Below are positions 25,487 to 39,458 of a DNA stretch of 64,000 nucleotides, one piece after another; the first letter of the stretch is position 1, and every line of letters starts with the position of its first letter. The notes beneath the pieces are model-generated. The model was not told the origin of the DNA. It made no database searches and saw only the letters and a list, made by a program, of their open reading frames with translations. The DNA comes from Ophiocordyceps camponoti-saundersi (nom. inval.) (Eukaryota; Ascomycota; Sordariomycetes; Hypocreales; Ophiocordycipitaceae). Position numbers and translations under genes: made by a program. The stretch spans positions 1 to 64,000 of the forward strand of contig PDHQ01000179.1 in the NCBI GenBank assembly GCA_003339415.1. Reading direction: 5' to 3'.

Positions 25487-25792
25487 TATTAAATATTATC
25501 TCTCTATACCCCTTTATATTTACTATACGATATATATATAAAAGATAGCACGGATATAGGGAAGCCTCTAATAAAATATATATTATTACCTAAATCGTGC
25601 CTTATACGACTTAGGAGGTAGGAGGTAGCTTAAATAAGAAGAAGGAGGGTATAGAAGTAGAGTATTATCTAGCTATATAGCCGCTTTTCCTTATACGATA
25701 AAGAAAAGGTATCTATCTCTAATTATACTTAATTTAAGTTACCTTTACTTTCTCTTACTTATACGTATATATAAAGACTACTTAATATTAAT
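25487..25792 (+). repeat. Copia G 5' LTR (306 bp)
   Basis: Direct repeat of 42,676-42,981, equal length. Differences are C/T and G/A, for example TACGATAT here against TATAATAT there. Confidence 0.93.
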
Positions 25793-25849
25793 TAGTAGTT
25801 ATATTAGTTATTATTAGTTAACTATAAATTAGCTAGAGTAATAAAATAG

Positions 25850-28800
25850 GTATTATACGATATCGAAAAGCCCCTATACCCGCTATTAACTAATACTTAT
25901 ATTTTTACCTTACTTTTTAATATTAGTTCTTACTAAAGAGCTATTTTTACCTAGTGCTACTATTAAGACTAAAAGATTAAAGTAATATATAATACCTAAT
26001 AATAATAAAATTCTTACCGAAAAGCTATATTTAGCTCGGTACTTTTTGCTAGTTATACGATATTACCTTTAATAGCGTTCCGGAAACGTAATAATAATAA
26101 TATAGCTTCTATAACCTTAGAAATTAAATAAGAAATAGTAAATACGTTAATTATAATAATAATAATAAACGAGATTTTAGCTTTATATAACGAAATAATA
26201 GAAGGAAGCGAAATTAACCCTTATATCTAAACTTAAAGTATAAACCTAGTCTATTAGGATATATAACCTAACCTTATATAACCTCCCGATAAGGTCGAAT
26301 TAATAATATTTATTACTTAGCAGATATATAATATTATTTACTTTAACTTTTATAAGGATAACTTTCTTTATACGATTTAATCGGAATTTTAAGGATAGAC
26401 TTACTACTAGCTAAAATATATTTACCGTATATTCTTAAAAAAACTAACTTAAATTATAGTTATATAATATATCCCGCTTATTAAAAACGGCATATTAATT
26501 AAACGCTTTATATAACTCCTTAAGATTAAACTAGAAGATATTTTACCTCTTAACTTATAAGAAGCCCCTTCTATATAGTTAAACTACCCCCTCTTTTCTA
26601 AACTAACTTTTCTAAATTATATAATATAAGCTTTATACTTAGTATAGCCCCCTAAGTTAAGATATATCTTAATATAGCTATTACGAAGTATTTTAGCTAA
26701 ACCCCTATTTTATATAACTTATACGTAGGAGTTAACTACTCTATATAACTTAAATATATAGCTATTTTTAGTAACCTTAACTTAAACCCTCTTAGAACTA
26801 ATAAATTAAGCCTTAATAAGTATAATATAAGTTTATATATTACTATTAATATAAAAAATAGTAAATAAACTAATTTTCTTAGATAAGGTTATTACTTTCC
26901 TTAAAAGTTAGCAAAAAAATTAGAATTATATAAGGCGGCTATACGATATACTAATCGATAAGGCTAGGATTTTTATTAGCTATTACTCCTATATTAGTAT
27001 AACGAAAGATTAATTTTACGCTATTTTTCTAAATATCTTTTTAAATAAAGCTTAGGACTATTATTTATATTTTATTAGATTAGATAAATAATAAGATAAA
27101 ATTTATATTTTTTTAGATATATACTTTAATATTTATATAAACTATTCGTTATATTAGATAAATTAAACTATTTTTTCTTTTAATATCGTATAATAAAAAA
27201 ACCCTAATAAAACTATAATAAATTTACTTAATACCCTTTTTAATAAACTTCGACTTATTTAATAAGCTTTTAAACCCGACTATTAAGGAGAAAAGTAACT
27301 TTTTATTACTATCGTACGAGCTTATTATAGCGTTTTAAAACTTAAATTAGCTATAATATTTTAAGATATATTATATAAAATATTTATTAATTACCTTTAT
27401 TCCTCCCTTACTATCGCTATAGATAAAACTACTAACTAGTTCTTTATTAAATAACGCTACTTTAATTATAATAAATATCGTACAAACCCCGGATAATCTT
27501 TTTTTACTCCTCGCTAATAATAATCGCCCCTTATATAATATTTTTTCCCTATAGTAACGCTAGTTCTAACCTTATATAATATAAAAATATTTTATATATA
27601 AAAAAGAAAGATATTAATTTATAAACTATAAGATAGACGATATCTAACGCGTACGTAAGTAATACTTTACTAGTTATAAAAAAATAGCTAGAACCTCTTT
27701 ATAGAGGAAGAATTTAGCGTATTCCTCTTATTATATAAAGGTTCTAATAAATAAGATTCCTAGTTTTTATAGTTATATAATAAAAACTCTAATATTAAAA
27801 AAGAAATCGTTAGCGGCGAAAACGCAGTTTTATTTTTTACTATAGCGGCCTATATATATCGCCTTACTAGCGATAATATCTACTAACTAAAAGCCTTAGC
27901 AGTTCCCGCGGAATAATTCCTTCTTTCCGATATATACCGTATAATATACTAAGGTAAGCTTTAAGATATAAAAGCTATATAAATCTTAACTATAAGTAAA
28001 CTATAAGTAAAAGCTTATATTTAGGAATACCCTTATATAATTATTAACTAAACCCTAACTAAGAATACGATCTATTTTAGCTTCTTAAAACTTACTAAGC
28101 TAATTAGAACTATTATCGTACGAAACCCTTTTAGTAAAGTCCTTTACTATATTCTTAATATTTTTACCTTATTCCTTTTCTATCTTAAAGATACTAACCG
28201 CTTTTATATTTTTTATAATAATATAAGGGATATTATCGTACGATATAATAATATAATAATTCCTATTATTAGGAAATAAGAATATTTATTTTTTAATATC
28301 TTAAAATAAGAATCTACGTTATATTATATAAAATAAAAGTTATAATAGCTTTACTAATATTTTAGCTACCTTTATATATAATAGCTTTATAACTTACTAA
28401 AAAAAGCTAGTTTTTTAAATATAACCCCCGTAGCTTTTAAGTTAATCTAATATTTATATTACTAATATTAATTATATAACTTAAAACCTTAGTAATTTAA
28501 ATTCTCTTTTAAAAATAATTATAACTTTAATTACTTACTAGTTATCGATATTTTTTACCTTAACGGTAAGCTAGTCCTATACGCTATCGATAAAGCTATA
28601 TTTTTCTAAGCCGCTACTTTTATACGAAATATATTAGCGGCAGATACTTAGAACGCCTTATATAAGTGCTAGATTTATATATACTAAGGCTTACTAGATA
28701 TTATCTCTTATAATACTAAGATTAACTTTTCCTTTTTAAAGTTTCGTATAAACGCGAAACTACTTAGCACTATATATAAAAAAATGCCCGTTAAAGCGTA

Positions 28801-30796
28801 TTAGGCGATCGGCAAAGTTAAATATATATATGCCTTTTTAAGCAAGCGTATAATATCCTATAATAAGAAATTAGTACTAAGACTAATAACGTAACTATTT
28901 TTTAAATAGCTATTAAAGCTATTAACGATATAGCTAGACTAAATAGCCTTATCTTAATATTTCTTATTTTTAGCGCTTACCCTTATATTTTATATAACTT
29001 ACCCCCGGCCCCTAATATTATTATAAAAGCCTAAGCAATTTAGCGTATTATAAAATAAGTATAATAAATTAAAGCTTAAGCGGATATTTTATACGCTTTT
29101 TATACTTAAAATAAACCTAACTTATATAATATTTTATCGCTTCTTTTTTAAAGCGAAGTTTTTATTTAGCGTAAAAAGGATAAATAGTAAGGTCCTTTCT
29201 ATATTTCTAGTTTCGATAGCTAGGATATTATCCTTAAACTCCTTATAGGACTAACTAGATTTTATACGATATAAGTTAAACCTTATCTCCGCTCCCTCCC
29301 TATTATATTTATAAAGAAAAAGGTATAGTTCGAAACCCTAATTATACCCCTATATAATAAAAACTTATACGAAGCTTTTCCCTCCGTATTTATTATTATA
29401 AAGGAAAAAGATAATTATATATTTATTATATAACTATAATAATAAGGTATTATTATTACCTTAAAATAACTATTCGAAGCCTCTAACTATAAGGAAATTA
29501 ATACCCTCTTTATATAAGAAGTCTTTACTTTTATTTAATATAATCTTTCCTTAGACTTTATAAGATATATTTTTAAAACGCGTTTTATATAAGAAATAAA
29601 AAACTTAAATAATAGCCCTTATAAAAAGTCCCGCCTAGCTATTTAAAGCTATAAAGATAATAGTAAAGAGGAAATCCTTATATAATTACCTATAATTCTA
29701 TATATATTATAGCGCCTCTTTCTTATCTTTAAACTTACCCTTATAAAGTTATATAATTACTAAGGCGAACTATAAAATATTATATAAGCGTATATATAGT
29801 TTGCTAATCTTTTAAGTTATACGATATATATATACTTTCCTAAAAAACTATAAAATTAATATTTACCTTATACTTTTTTATATATTAAAAAGCTATTATA
29901 TAAGCTAGTAAAATTAAGATTATATTAGTTTAAGATATATTATAATTATTATTATATAAACCTTTATATAACGCCCTTATCGTATAATTTATATCTTTTA
30001 TTTATAATAGCTAGCCTTAATTTATTTAGAATAACGAGCTTATAAATAGATAATATATTCTCTTTTATATTCGATATATTCTCTAAACTTAAGGAAAATA
30101 AGTTAAAATAGGCAAAGCTTTATACGAAGCCTAAAATATTCCTTACTAATAGCTTATTTATTAACTTTAATAATAATTATATTACGTATAAATTATATAA
30201 TATCGTTCTTATATAGAAAAGATAAGTAAAAGGCCTTTACGTTATTAACCTAACTGCTAATATTACCTTATAGGATTTTATTAGCTAGCGAGCCCGAGGA
30301 GTATATATTATTTCTACTTATTAACTAGAGGCGTTATATAACCTTACGATAGCTACTTAAGTAACTAATCCTTTCTTATAAGATATTTTAGCTCTTAATA
30401 AATATATCTAGTAGTAAATTAATAATACTACTCGTAGTTTACGGTTTATTCTACTTAACTTATCTTATACGAAACTATTTATTTTTATAGATAAGTTATT
30501 TAGGAATAATAAAGACCTTACCTTATAGCTTAGCACCTTAATTATCTTTAGTAAGGAAAACTAGTCTTTTAACTTATTTATCGTATAAGGTAATATCTTT
30601 TATTAAACTTTTACGAAGTATAAAAAAGTTACTTAAAGTATTTTAATAAGCGAACTTTATAATATAGTAAATAGCGTTAATATTAGCTTAGCTTTTTACT
30701 TAACTATTTAGGCTATTATATAATCCTTAAGCACGCCTCCGATCCCCCTTATTTTCTATATAAACTTATATTTATTATATAACTGCTTAGTAAAGC
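25850..30796 (+). pseudogene. Copia G gag-pol remnant, part 1
   Basis: Plus strand. The integrase core is readable: a segment with V-I-D-I-F-Y-L-N-G-K from 28,541, then in the same frame I-I-S-[H to Y]-[D to N] with the catalytic Asp position at 28,712-28,714, then the N-F-S-F-L-x-F-R stretch. RT begins about 29,580 (R-F-x-x-E-I-K-N, then K-S-R-L-A-I) in a different frame from integrase, so an indel lies between. The RNase H region runs to the insertion point of element H at 30,796. Gag and protease (25,850-28,000) are too degraded to delimit. Catalytic Asp and His codons are mutated by C to T and G to A. Confidence 0.82.
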
Positions 30797-31400
30797 TAAT
30801 ATGGGACGTGTAATAACACCCCTATAAATCGCCTAACCTCTTATAATATTTCCCTAGGATTTCCTAGGATTTCCCGCCTTAAGATTTTACTCGGATTTCC
30901 CCTAGAAACTTTATTACCTTTACGCTTAGGAAATTACTAGGATTTCCTCTTAGGATTTCTCTATAATAACTTTTAGGATTTTACTAAGATTTCTAGTAGG
31001 ATTTAGTATTAAAATATACCTCTAGAAATCTCCGGATTTTACTAAGAAATCCCTATACGTTAGGAAATTACCGTATACTAGGAAATCTCTATTTTACTAA
31101 TATACTCGGAAATTACCGTAAAATCCCCTTAAGTAAATACTTTTAAGATTATACTAGGAAATCTTCCTTAAGCTCCTAGCTATATAATTAGCTTAGTATT
31201 CTTTTAGGTAGTAATTTAGATTTTTTTATAATTACTATTTTAATTCTTAAAAGACTTTTACCTATACTTATACTTTTTATAGTAGCTATTCTATAATCTT
31301 ACGATTAGTAGCTAGCCCGTCTCCCTTTCCTATATATTATATCTAGTAGCTAGCTTAGTATATATAACTATTAGTAGATTATATATATAAGCGTATATTA
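30797..31400 (+). repeat. Gypsy H 5' LTR (604 bp)
   Basis: Identical in length to 40,377-40,980. Contains many copies of short TAGGATTT / AGGAAAT motifs on both strands between about 30,855 and 31,165, a feature of the original LTR. After it, two bases on, lies TAGTAGCAATTC (31,403-31,414), a candidate primer site. Confidence 0.95.
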
Positions 31401-31547
31401 ACTAGTAGCAATTCTACGTTTTACTAACTTATAAATCTTTAGCTATTAAGATAGTAAGTTAGACCCGAAACGTTTTTTTACTAATAAAACTTTATAAGCG
31501 TAGATCTTTAGCTTAGAAAAAAGCTTTACTATATTTATTACTTAACC

Positions 31548-34500
31548 CCGGCTATATATTATTTCTTTACCCCTAAACTCCTTAAGGTAATCGAGGAAGA
31601 AGTTATAGCTAGGAAAGAAGAAGCTTATGCTTTTAATACTTATAAAGTAGTAAAGAAACCTTACCCTTTTAAAAGTAAATTTCCTCCTTTATAATACGGG
31701 GAAATAAGGCTAGTTTAAAAATACTTACTATATTAGGATAATCCCTAAAAAACTAAGTTACTTATTATAATTAAACTTTTCCTAACTAATCTAAATATTA
31801 TAATAAACCGTAATCGACTATTTAAATAAGTAAATTAACTAAAATATATATCTAACGGTATCCCTTACTTACTTAGAATTCCCCTAGAAAACTAGCTACC
31901 CCTTATTTAAGAATACCTTCGAACTATAAGTAATACCGAAGGAAAAGGTAAGCTGCTTACTTTACCGGGAGAAAGTAAGGAAAATACTAAAATCCCCTTT
32001 TAGGAAGAAGGTAAGGAGGAAACCTCCTCTTAGGATAAAGGTAAGAAAACCGCTACGCTATAAGAATCCTCTCTAAAAGGAGAACTGTTTACCTTAAGGA
32101 AGAATACCTCGAAAAGGTAGTATTTTCTAAATCCTCCTATAATAATATTTAATTCTAAAAAACCTCCTTTACCTTCCGCGGAAGAGGAAAAAATAGCACG
32201 GATAGTTAATAACGTACTTTACTCTTATAATATCGTACCTTAGAACTTAGATTACCTTAGATATATTAACTTAGATAATAATTTATAATTATATAATTAA
32301 TTAAACTTATAGAAATTATTTAGACGATAAGTTAAGTTATAAGCTAAAGATATCGGATAGTTTAAGCTTACTAATATTTTTAATATTACCTTCGATTAAA
32401 TTAAAGAAACTAATCGAATTATTATTTACCGGAGTATTAATTAATTTATAGACGCTTTAAAACGGGTTACCGCCTAAAGTAAGGATTATATAGATAAACT
32501 TATATAACTTATTCCCTTTTTTCTCCGGGGTTATATTATAGAGTAATATTCCGGAGATCTAAACCCCTAAATTAGATTAGAACTTACTTTTCCCGGTTTA
32601 GGAATCTAAAAATAGGTAAAAGCCTTTTAGAAAAGGTTTACTATCTAACTTAATATTACCGCTTTTACTATATAAAAATAAAGCTTTATATTTTAGGATA
32701 TACTCGCTAGAAAAGATTTCCGATTATAGGTATTTAAAATAAAAAGAATAGCTTAAGTAGCTTTTTATCCCGAATAATCTATACTAATAATTATCTTTTC
32801 CTAACTCGATATCTTTCTCTAAGAAACTTTCCGATAGCTAATTAGCGAAAATATTTTAGATAACTAAGTATATAAATATAAACGATTTATTCTAAACCTC
32901 TAAACTAAGCTAACTAAAAGAACTTAGGGTAATTTATAGAATAATATTACTTAGTATATAGCTTTAAGTAGGTTACCTCGATATAAATATAAGGTAAATA
33001 ATTCCGAGGAGAAATCCTCGCGAAATCTAGACCGCTAATTAGATCGTAAACTAAACGATTTCCCTAGAAAGCTAACGGATAATACCCGGAAACCTTTCGA
33101 TAAGAATATTAAGTTTAAAGTAAAAATAAAATAGCCTTTCCTAAAGAAAAACGGAGAAGGCTTAAAAGGTAATCCTATCTTTATTAATCTTACTTACGAA
33201 CTTACCGAATAAGATCCTAATACTAACGGAGTTTTTATAATCTTTTCCGAGATACGTAATATAATCCTTAATATCTTAAAATATAATCTGGATAATAAAA
33301 CTAACTTATCTAAATTATCTAAAGCCGAAAAGGATAAGTAACTAGCCGATAACTTATATTATTTTATTTTAGATCTTAAGAAATATAAGATAAAACCTCT
33401 TAATATTATTAGAGACCTCTTTTTTAAAAACCTTCTTATTATCGAAGCTATTTCTTAGACGACTAATTTTCCTTTAGAATAAGTTTCCCGTTTTTCCTAT
33501 ATAAAGATTTTAGTATTCGGTAAAAACGGACTATCTAACGCTATAGAAATATATATTAATATTAAAGTAAATAAATCCCTTATTAGGAAGGACTTATTTA
33601 ATAAGTTTAATAACGTTAATTATAATCCGATAATAATTCGAGGCCTAAATAATATTAGATTAGCCTTAACTTATAATTAGGCTACCTTTACTTTATATAT
33701 TATCGGTAAAATTAACGGTAAGTTTTACGTTAATAAGTTTAAAGCTAGCGCTTAAGTTATCGAGTATTTTCCTACCGGAGTTTTATTAGGATAAGGATTC
33801 TCGATCCTTTATAGAATCGATATTTTTAACTCTTAATAAGAGCTTTAGATTTAACTTTACGGAGGAATATATATCGAATACTATTCTACTCGTAAAAGAT
33901 TAGCTATTTATAAACGTATAATAGCTATTTTAGTAATAATAATCCCTCCTCTTTTAATAGGTACGATTTTAATATTAATTAAAAATCCTCCTAAGAATCG
34001 TAACCTTATCTTCTTCCCCGATTTTTATTTCCTTTTAAGTTTAATTATTCGTAATTACTTCTATTTAACTATCTTTAACTTAAGTAATAAACTAATCTTT
34101 TTTAAATAAAAAGAAAAGGTTAGTATTATATTAAATCTTAACGATTAATTTTCTTTTATAATCTCTTAATAAATTACTAAGAAAAATACCTTAGATAACC
34201 CCGATAAACGTTTAATGCTAGATTCTCTTTTAGACTAAATAATATTATCTAAAGAAACTAATACTAACTTACCTCCTATTAATATCTCGGACCTAAGTTA
34301 ACTTTATCGGTTAGGTATCTCTAAGATACCCGATATCCTAGAAATTAAAGGAGAATATAGCGTTAAAATCTATATACTAGATCCTTAGTTATCCGGAAAG
34401 GTAAAATAACTTTGCGATTCCCTTCCGAAACTCTAGGAAGATACTAGACTAATTAATCTACCCCCTAAGCGGTATCTAAAGATCCCCCTTATCGATAATT

Positions 34501-37500
34501 AGTATAAGAAGAAACTTAGTTTACGTCCCTATTTACTAAATAAACCTAATTAGGATTTCCTTAATAAAAAGTATAACGATATATATTTATAGGGTAAGAT
34601 AGAATAAGCGCTTAAAGCTTTACTTTTCGCTAGCTTATATTTTATTATTTAGAGAAAAAGTAAACTATATATCGTTAATAATTTATAAGCTTTAAATAGT
34701 ATAGCCGTTCCCGATATATATCTAATACCTCTCCCTTAAGATATAATTTATAAGTTAGTAGGTAAAAAAGTTATTTCTACTATTAATACTTAAAGCTTTT
34801 TCTATTAGTTTCTTATTTATTTAGATTACTAAGAGCGGTTTACGATTACTTCTTACCGCGGATTAGAGAGGGCTATAGTCGCTCTTATAAGGTATAAAAA
34901 TTCTCCTACTTATATATAAAGATTCGTCGATTATATTCTCTAACTATATAAAGTATACGCTGCTAGATATATCGACGATATAGTAATCTTCTCCGATATT
35001 TTAGAAGATTATATTAAGTATCTAATTATAGTATTTAATCTTTTTATTAGTATAAATCTTTCCCTTTTTACTCCTAAATTATTCCTTTATTACTTATCTA
35101 TAAAAATATTAAAGTACTATATTAACGGATTCGTACTAATAAATACTTAATCTTAAGTAAAAGCCTTATAAGATATTAAGTTCCTTAATACCTTATAACG
35201 TCTTAAGTAGTAAATTAGATTAGTCGGATAGATAAGATATCTTATTCCCTATTTTATATAAAAAATTAACCCTTTTTAGAAATATAAAATAGTAATATTT
35301 TAAGAAAGATAGGAAAATAAAATACCTATTACTAAACCGAAAAGAAATACTTTTACCTCTTAATCTAAGATTATCCTAATAAAGGAAGAAACCGACTATT
35401 TTAATAATATTACTAATACCCTTTATAATAACGCTACTCTTAGTTAGTTCTTTCCTAACTATTAACTTTTTTTATAAATCGATACTTTTTAGGAGAATAG
35501 TTTTATAGCTTATCTTTTCTATATTAATAATAAGGAATCTTAGAAATTATCTTTAGCTCCGCCCTAGTAATTTATTAAACTTATTTACTATCTTAATTAT
35601 ACCCTTAAACCGGCTAAAACTAAATACTAGCTAATTAAATTTAAAATCTCCTACTTAGTATAAGCTTATTATAAACTCCGGACTTATTTAATCGGAACCC
35701 GGAAACTAAAAATTATAATTTTTATAGATTATATTATAATTTTAGTAATTATAAAATAAACCTCTTTTTTTATTATTAATATAAGGAGTAATAATTACCT
35801 TACTCTTATTTCTTAGTTTCTAAGTTAATACCCTCTTAAAGTCTAATATATCCTAGGTGCTTTTAATATTCTCGTAAACTCTCTCTTACGCCTCCCCTTA
35901 AAGGTAATCCCGGAAAAAGGATAAGGAGAACTTAAGGATATCTAGGAGGATTATATTAACTAAGACTACGTACTTATTTCCTTAGAGGCTATTCTTAATA
36001 ACGCTTTTTAATATAGGATTTCCGAAAAATATTTTCTTAATATATAATAATCTAAAATCTTAAAATAACTCAGAGATAAAAACTCTTAAGAAGGATTTTT
36101 TTTCGTCTAAGCGAATAGCTTATTATATCTTAAAGATATCGATAATTAATAATAACTTTATATTCCCGAAAATTACGCTAAAGAAATTATTTCTAAGTAT
36201 TATTTTCGTAAATTTTATATTAGTTAAAAATATATATAAGCTAAACTCTCTTTTAATTTTATTATTTCCTAACTAAAAAAAAAAATTAACGATTTTATAA
36301 ATAAATATAATATTTATAAACGTAATTAAACTAATAAATAGCCTCTTTTTAGGGAAATAGTTCCGATCTATTCCTTAGCGATTTTTTTTTATATAATTAT
36401 AATAGATTTTATTATTAGACTTTTTCTAATCTTTTCGGAAAACTTACCTTAGTCTAAACCTAAAAAAAAGTTCTATAATACCTTTTTTACTATTACTAAT
36501 AAGTTCTTAAAGATATATATTTTAACCCCTAAATATAATTACTTTACCGCCGAAAAATAAGCTTAGCGGCTATATTATAAGCTTACCTATTATAACTAAG
36601 GACTCCTAAAATAAATTATTTTTAATTAGGATCCGAAGTTTATATTTAAGCTTTAGAGGACCTTATAATTTACCTTTAGCACTAAACTCCTAATATCGAT
36701 TATATATTACCCGTAAACTAATAATCTATCTGAAAAATAAAATTAAATTATCGAAATCGCTTTTAGATTCTTCGCTACTAACTTCCCGATAAAGCGATAG
36801 ATTAACGCCCTACTAGCTTTTTAGTTTTCTCTTAATAACTCCTTCTCCTTAATTATTAAGACTATGCTAAGTAAGTTACTTACTAAATTCTAGATAGACG
36901 ATAGTCTCCGTTATCTAAGCGACTAAGCTTCTCCTAAATTCCGGGAAATATTAAAAGATAAAGTAATTATCTTTATTACCTACGCTTAAGCTATAATAAA
37001 ATAACGTTATAATAAGAAGTATCGGAAGCTTAAGTTTAAGCCCGGCGATTAGGTTTAGCTAAAACTTAGAAAAGGATATTCTATTCTTAACGGATAAATA
37101 GCGAAGCTTTCGGAATAGTAAACTAAGCCCTTTCGCGTAATTAAATAAATTAGCTATCTAGCTTATTAACTAGATCTTAATAACTCTATAAATATCTATC
37201 CCGTTATATTAGTTATATAACTCTAACTAGCTAACGCTTTAGGAGAACGACCTAGCTTTAAGCTTAATACCGATAATTATAAGATCGAATAAATCCTCGA
37301 TAGGAGAAGAGTTAAAAGAGGATAAGGTACTACTTAAATAAAATATCTTATATATTAGAAAAGATACCCGAATAATAATAATTAGTAAGTAGCTAAAAAA
37401 GACTTCTAATAAAAGGAGATAATCGAAGAATTCGAGAAAGAAAAAGATAAGTTAGAAGCCTAGCTAGATATTATTAGGAAAAAATATATAAATACTCTTA

Positions 37501-37580
37501 AAAAGTACTAGCTATTAGAATAAGGTAAATAAGTTACCTAGTAATAAACGCGTAAAATTACTAGGAAATAATAAACTTAA
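31548..37580 (+). pseudogene. Gypsy H gag-pol remnant (gag, PR, RT, RNase H, IN, chromodomain)
   Basis: One frame links all landmarks. A gag capsid segment lies around 32,343-32,690 (D-I-x-Q-F, a Y-R-x-I-N-x-F-I-D-A-L-K part, then F-L-R-G). A protease/linker region is at about 33,440-33,870. The RT box Y-I-D-D-I-V-I-F-S begins at 34,968 and is intact. RNase H is near 35,400-35,800. Integrase starts with D-F-I-I-x-L at 36,405 and has Y-H-P-Q-T-N-N-L-S-E-like residues at 36,705-36,734 (H now Y, Q now stop). A chromodomain (E-x-I-L-D-R-R-R-V-K-R-G, then Y-L-I-Y-x-K-R-Y-P) begins at 37,287. Distances between these points are multiples of three. Every stop seen is TAA or TAG at a site explained by C to T or G to A. 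Confidence 0.93.
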
Positions 37581-37589
37581 CGCGTCGCT

Positions 37590-37782
37590 ATTTATACCGG
37601 ATTTCCCTTTATTTTCCCACCTTTTCTCTCTTACCTCTTCTCTCTTCTATTTATCCTTTATTATCCCCCTTTATATTTCCTATCTTTATTATATCTTTCC
37701 TATATATTATATTTATTCCCCTTATAGTTATTCCTTTTTATTCTCTAATTTTATTTATTTTCTTCTTATTTTTCCTTCTTTT
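37590..37782 (+). promoter_or_regulatory. Pyrimidine-rich spacer before the extra ORF of Gypsy H
   Basis: About 190 bp dominated by C and T (runs such as TTTTCTCTCTTACCTC and CTTCTCTCTTCT) between the end of pol and the ATG at 37,783. CT-rich tracts of this kind lie upstream of many filamentous-fungal transcription starts, so an internal promoter for the downstream frame is possible. An intron polypyrimidine region is an alternative. Confidence 0.35.
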
Positions 37783-39458
37783 ATGCCTAAGATCGATCCG
37801 CCTTATAATAATCCCTATCGTTCTTATAATAAAACCTACCGTAAGCTATTCTATAAGTAGCTAATTCGCACTCCCCCTATACTTACTTTCGAAGGCTTTA
37901 AGAGAGCTATTTAGCTATTCGGAAACCTCGCTAAACTCTAATATTCGTTTAAATTACTTACCTATAAATTTAATAACTAGAAATCGAATAACCGTATAAT
38001 ATTCGTTACTTAGAAATAGGCACTCCGAGTAGAAGGCTACGATCTATCTTTTACTAAGTTAGACGGTTATATTTATTATATCGATAGGAAAGTAAAGAGA
38101 TAAGCTAATAGAGAATAACTCCCTAACGATAAGGATTATAATTCTAAGTACTCGCTCTTAGATAACGAATACTCTAGCTCTAATAACTCTCTACTTAAAG
38201 TTTCTAAAATTATAGCGCCTAAATATTTTACTCGATAAACTACCGCGGTATTTTCTTTTACTATTAGCTTAGCTTCTAAAATACCGGCTATTTCGTTAAG
38301 AAGCTATACCCGCCTTATATTTCTATACTTTTTTATTAATATTAAAGGGAATATCTTTCCGTAGTCCGATTAACTCGGAAAGAACTATTATAGCGCGTAC
38401 GCGCTATTAGAAATTATAAAGAATTATATTAAGGGCTTAGTTAGCGGATAAGTTTACTAAGACTCCGAAGAATTAGAGGAGATTAAAAGAATCTTAGCTA
38501 TTATCTCTTATACTAACTACCTTAGAAAAATAAAAAGAATAGTATTAGCAGCTATAGAAAAGGAGACTAAGGTTAAGGGAGTAGCTCCTATTTTTAGTAA
38601 ATCCCTAGTAAGGCGTTTTATTACTCCTCTTACTCCGATTTAATAAAGCGTTCTTAGAACCCCTAATAAGTAAACTTATTCCGCCTCTTAGTAACTCGTA
38701 ACTCCTATAACCGTTTCTAAAATTACTATTTAATTTTAAGAAGTTTTAGAAGCTAAAAAGGTTAAGAAGGCTAATAATAACTTCTTAGTAACTTATTATA
38801 ATAATCTTATCTAAGTTATTAAATACTCTCCTACTTTTTTCGTAATATATTATAATAAGTAAGCTTTAGTATTCTAAAATATAGATATCGCTTTAATTTA
38901 AGCTACTTACTTTAATAAGTACCTCGCTAAATATAATACTTCTCTTAGCTTAAGTTATATAGCGAAAATATTTAATATTAGCGATAAATAAATTATTAAT
39001 TTCCCTATTCTTATACCTATCTTACTTAATACTCCCGCTCTTAAGAATATATCGCTCGATATCGATAAGGTTACTATATTTATTAATAAGAAATCCGTAT
39101 TAAATAATTCTAGTAAGATTCTAAAGTTTTACGAAAAGAACCGTTAGGACTTATACGTTTATACGAGAGAATAGATATATCTACCTAGCGAGGGTATCGT
39201 TATATTATTTCTAGCTATTACTATTAATTATATACTCTTTTTAGCTTAGAGCGATATTATCGGAAATAAAATAACCTTAAACCTTAATAATATTCCGGTT
39301 TTTAATATCCTAGATTTAATTAAGATAGCTCTTAATAATATTACTAAAAAGCTATATAGTTAGATAAGTAGCTTAGTTAAACCTTTTAATAATACTAAAT
39401 ATACTATAACTATTAAACCTATTAACGCGGACCCTTTTATTAATATAACGATAAATTA
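37783..39458 (+). pseudogene. Extra sense ORF remnant in Gypsy H
   Basis: Starts at an ATG (37,783) that survived RIP because its G is followed by C and the codon is intact. About 558 codons follow in one frame without indels, ending near TAA 39,457. In-frame stops number roughly 30, all TAA/TAG. The protein begins MPKIDPPYNNPYRS, has acidic/basic helical stretches (for example D-S-E-E-L-E-E-I-K-R near 38,461) and a Pro/Thr-rich linker near 38,620-38,720. I do not recognise it; it is neither a duplicated RT nor an integrase. The place between pol and the 3' LTR is where envelope-like or captured genes occur in some LTR elements, but no signal peptide or membrane segment is evident. Confidence 0.55.

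Noticed and set aside
30855..31165. CRISPR-like array in the Gypsy H LTR (recurrent TAGGATTT / AGGAAAT)
   Set aside because: Motifs are short, irregularly spaced and in both orientations within an LTR of a eukaryotic element; no repeat-spacer order.
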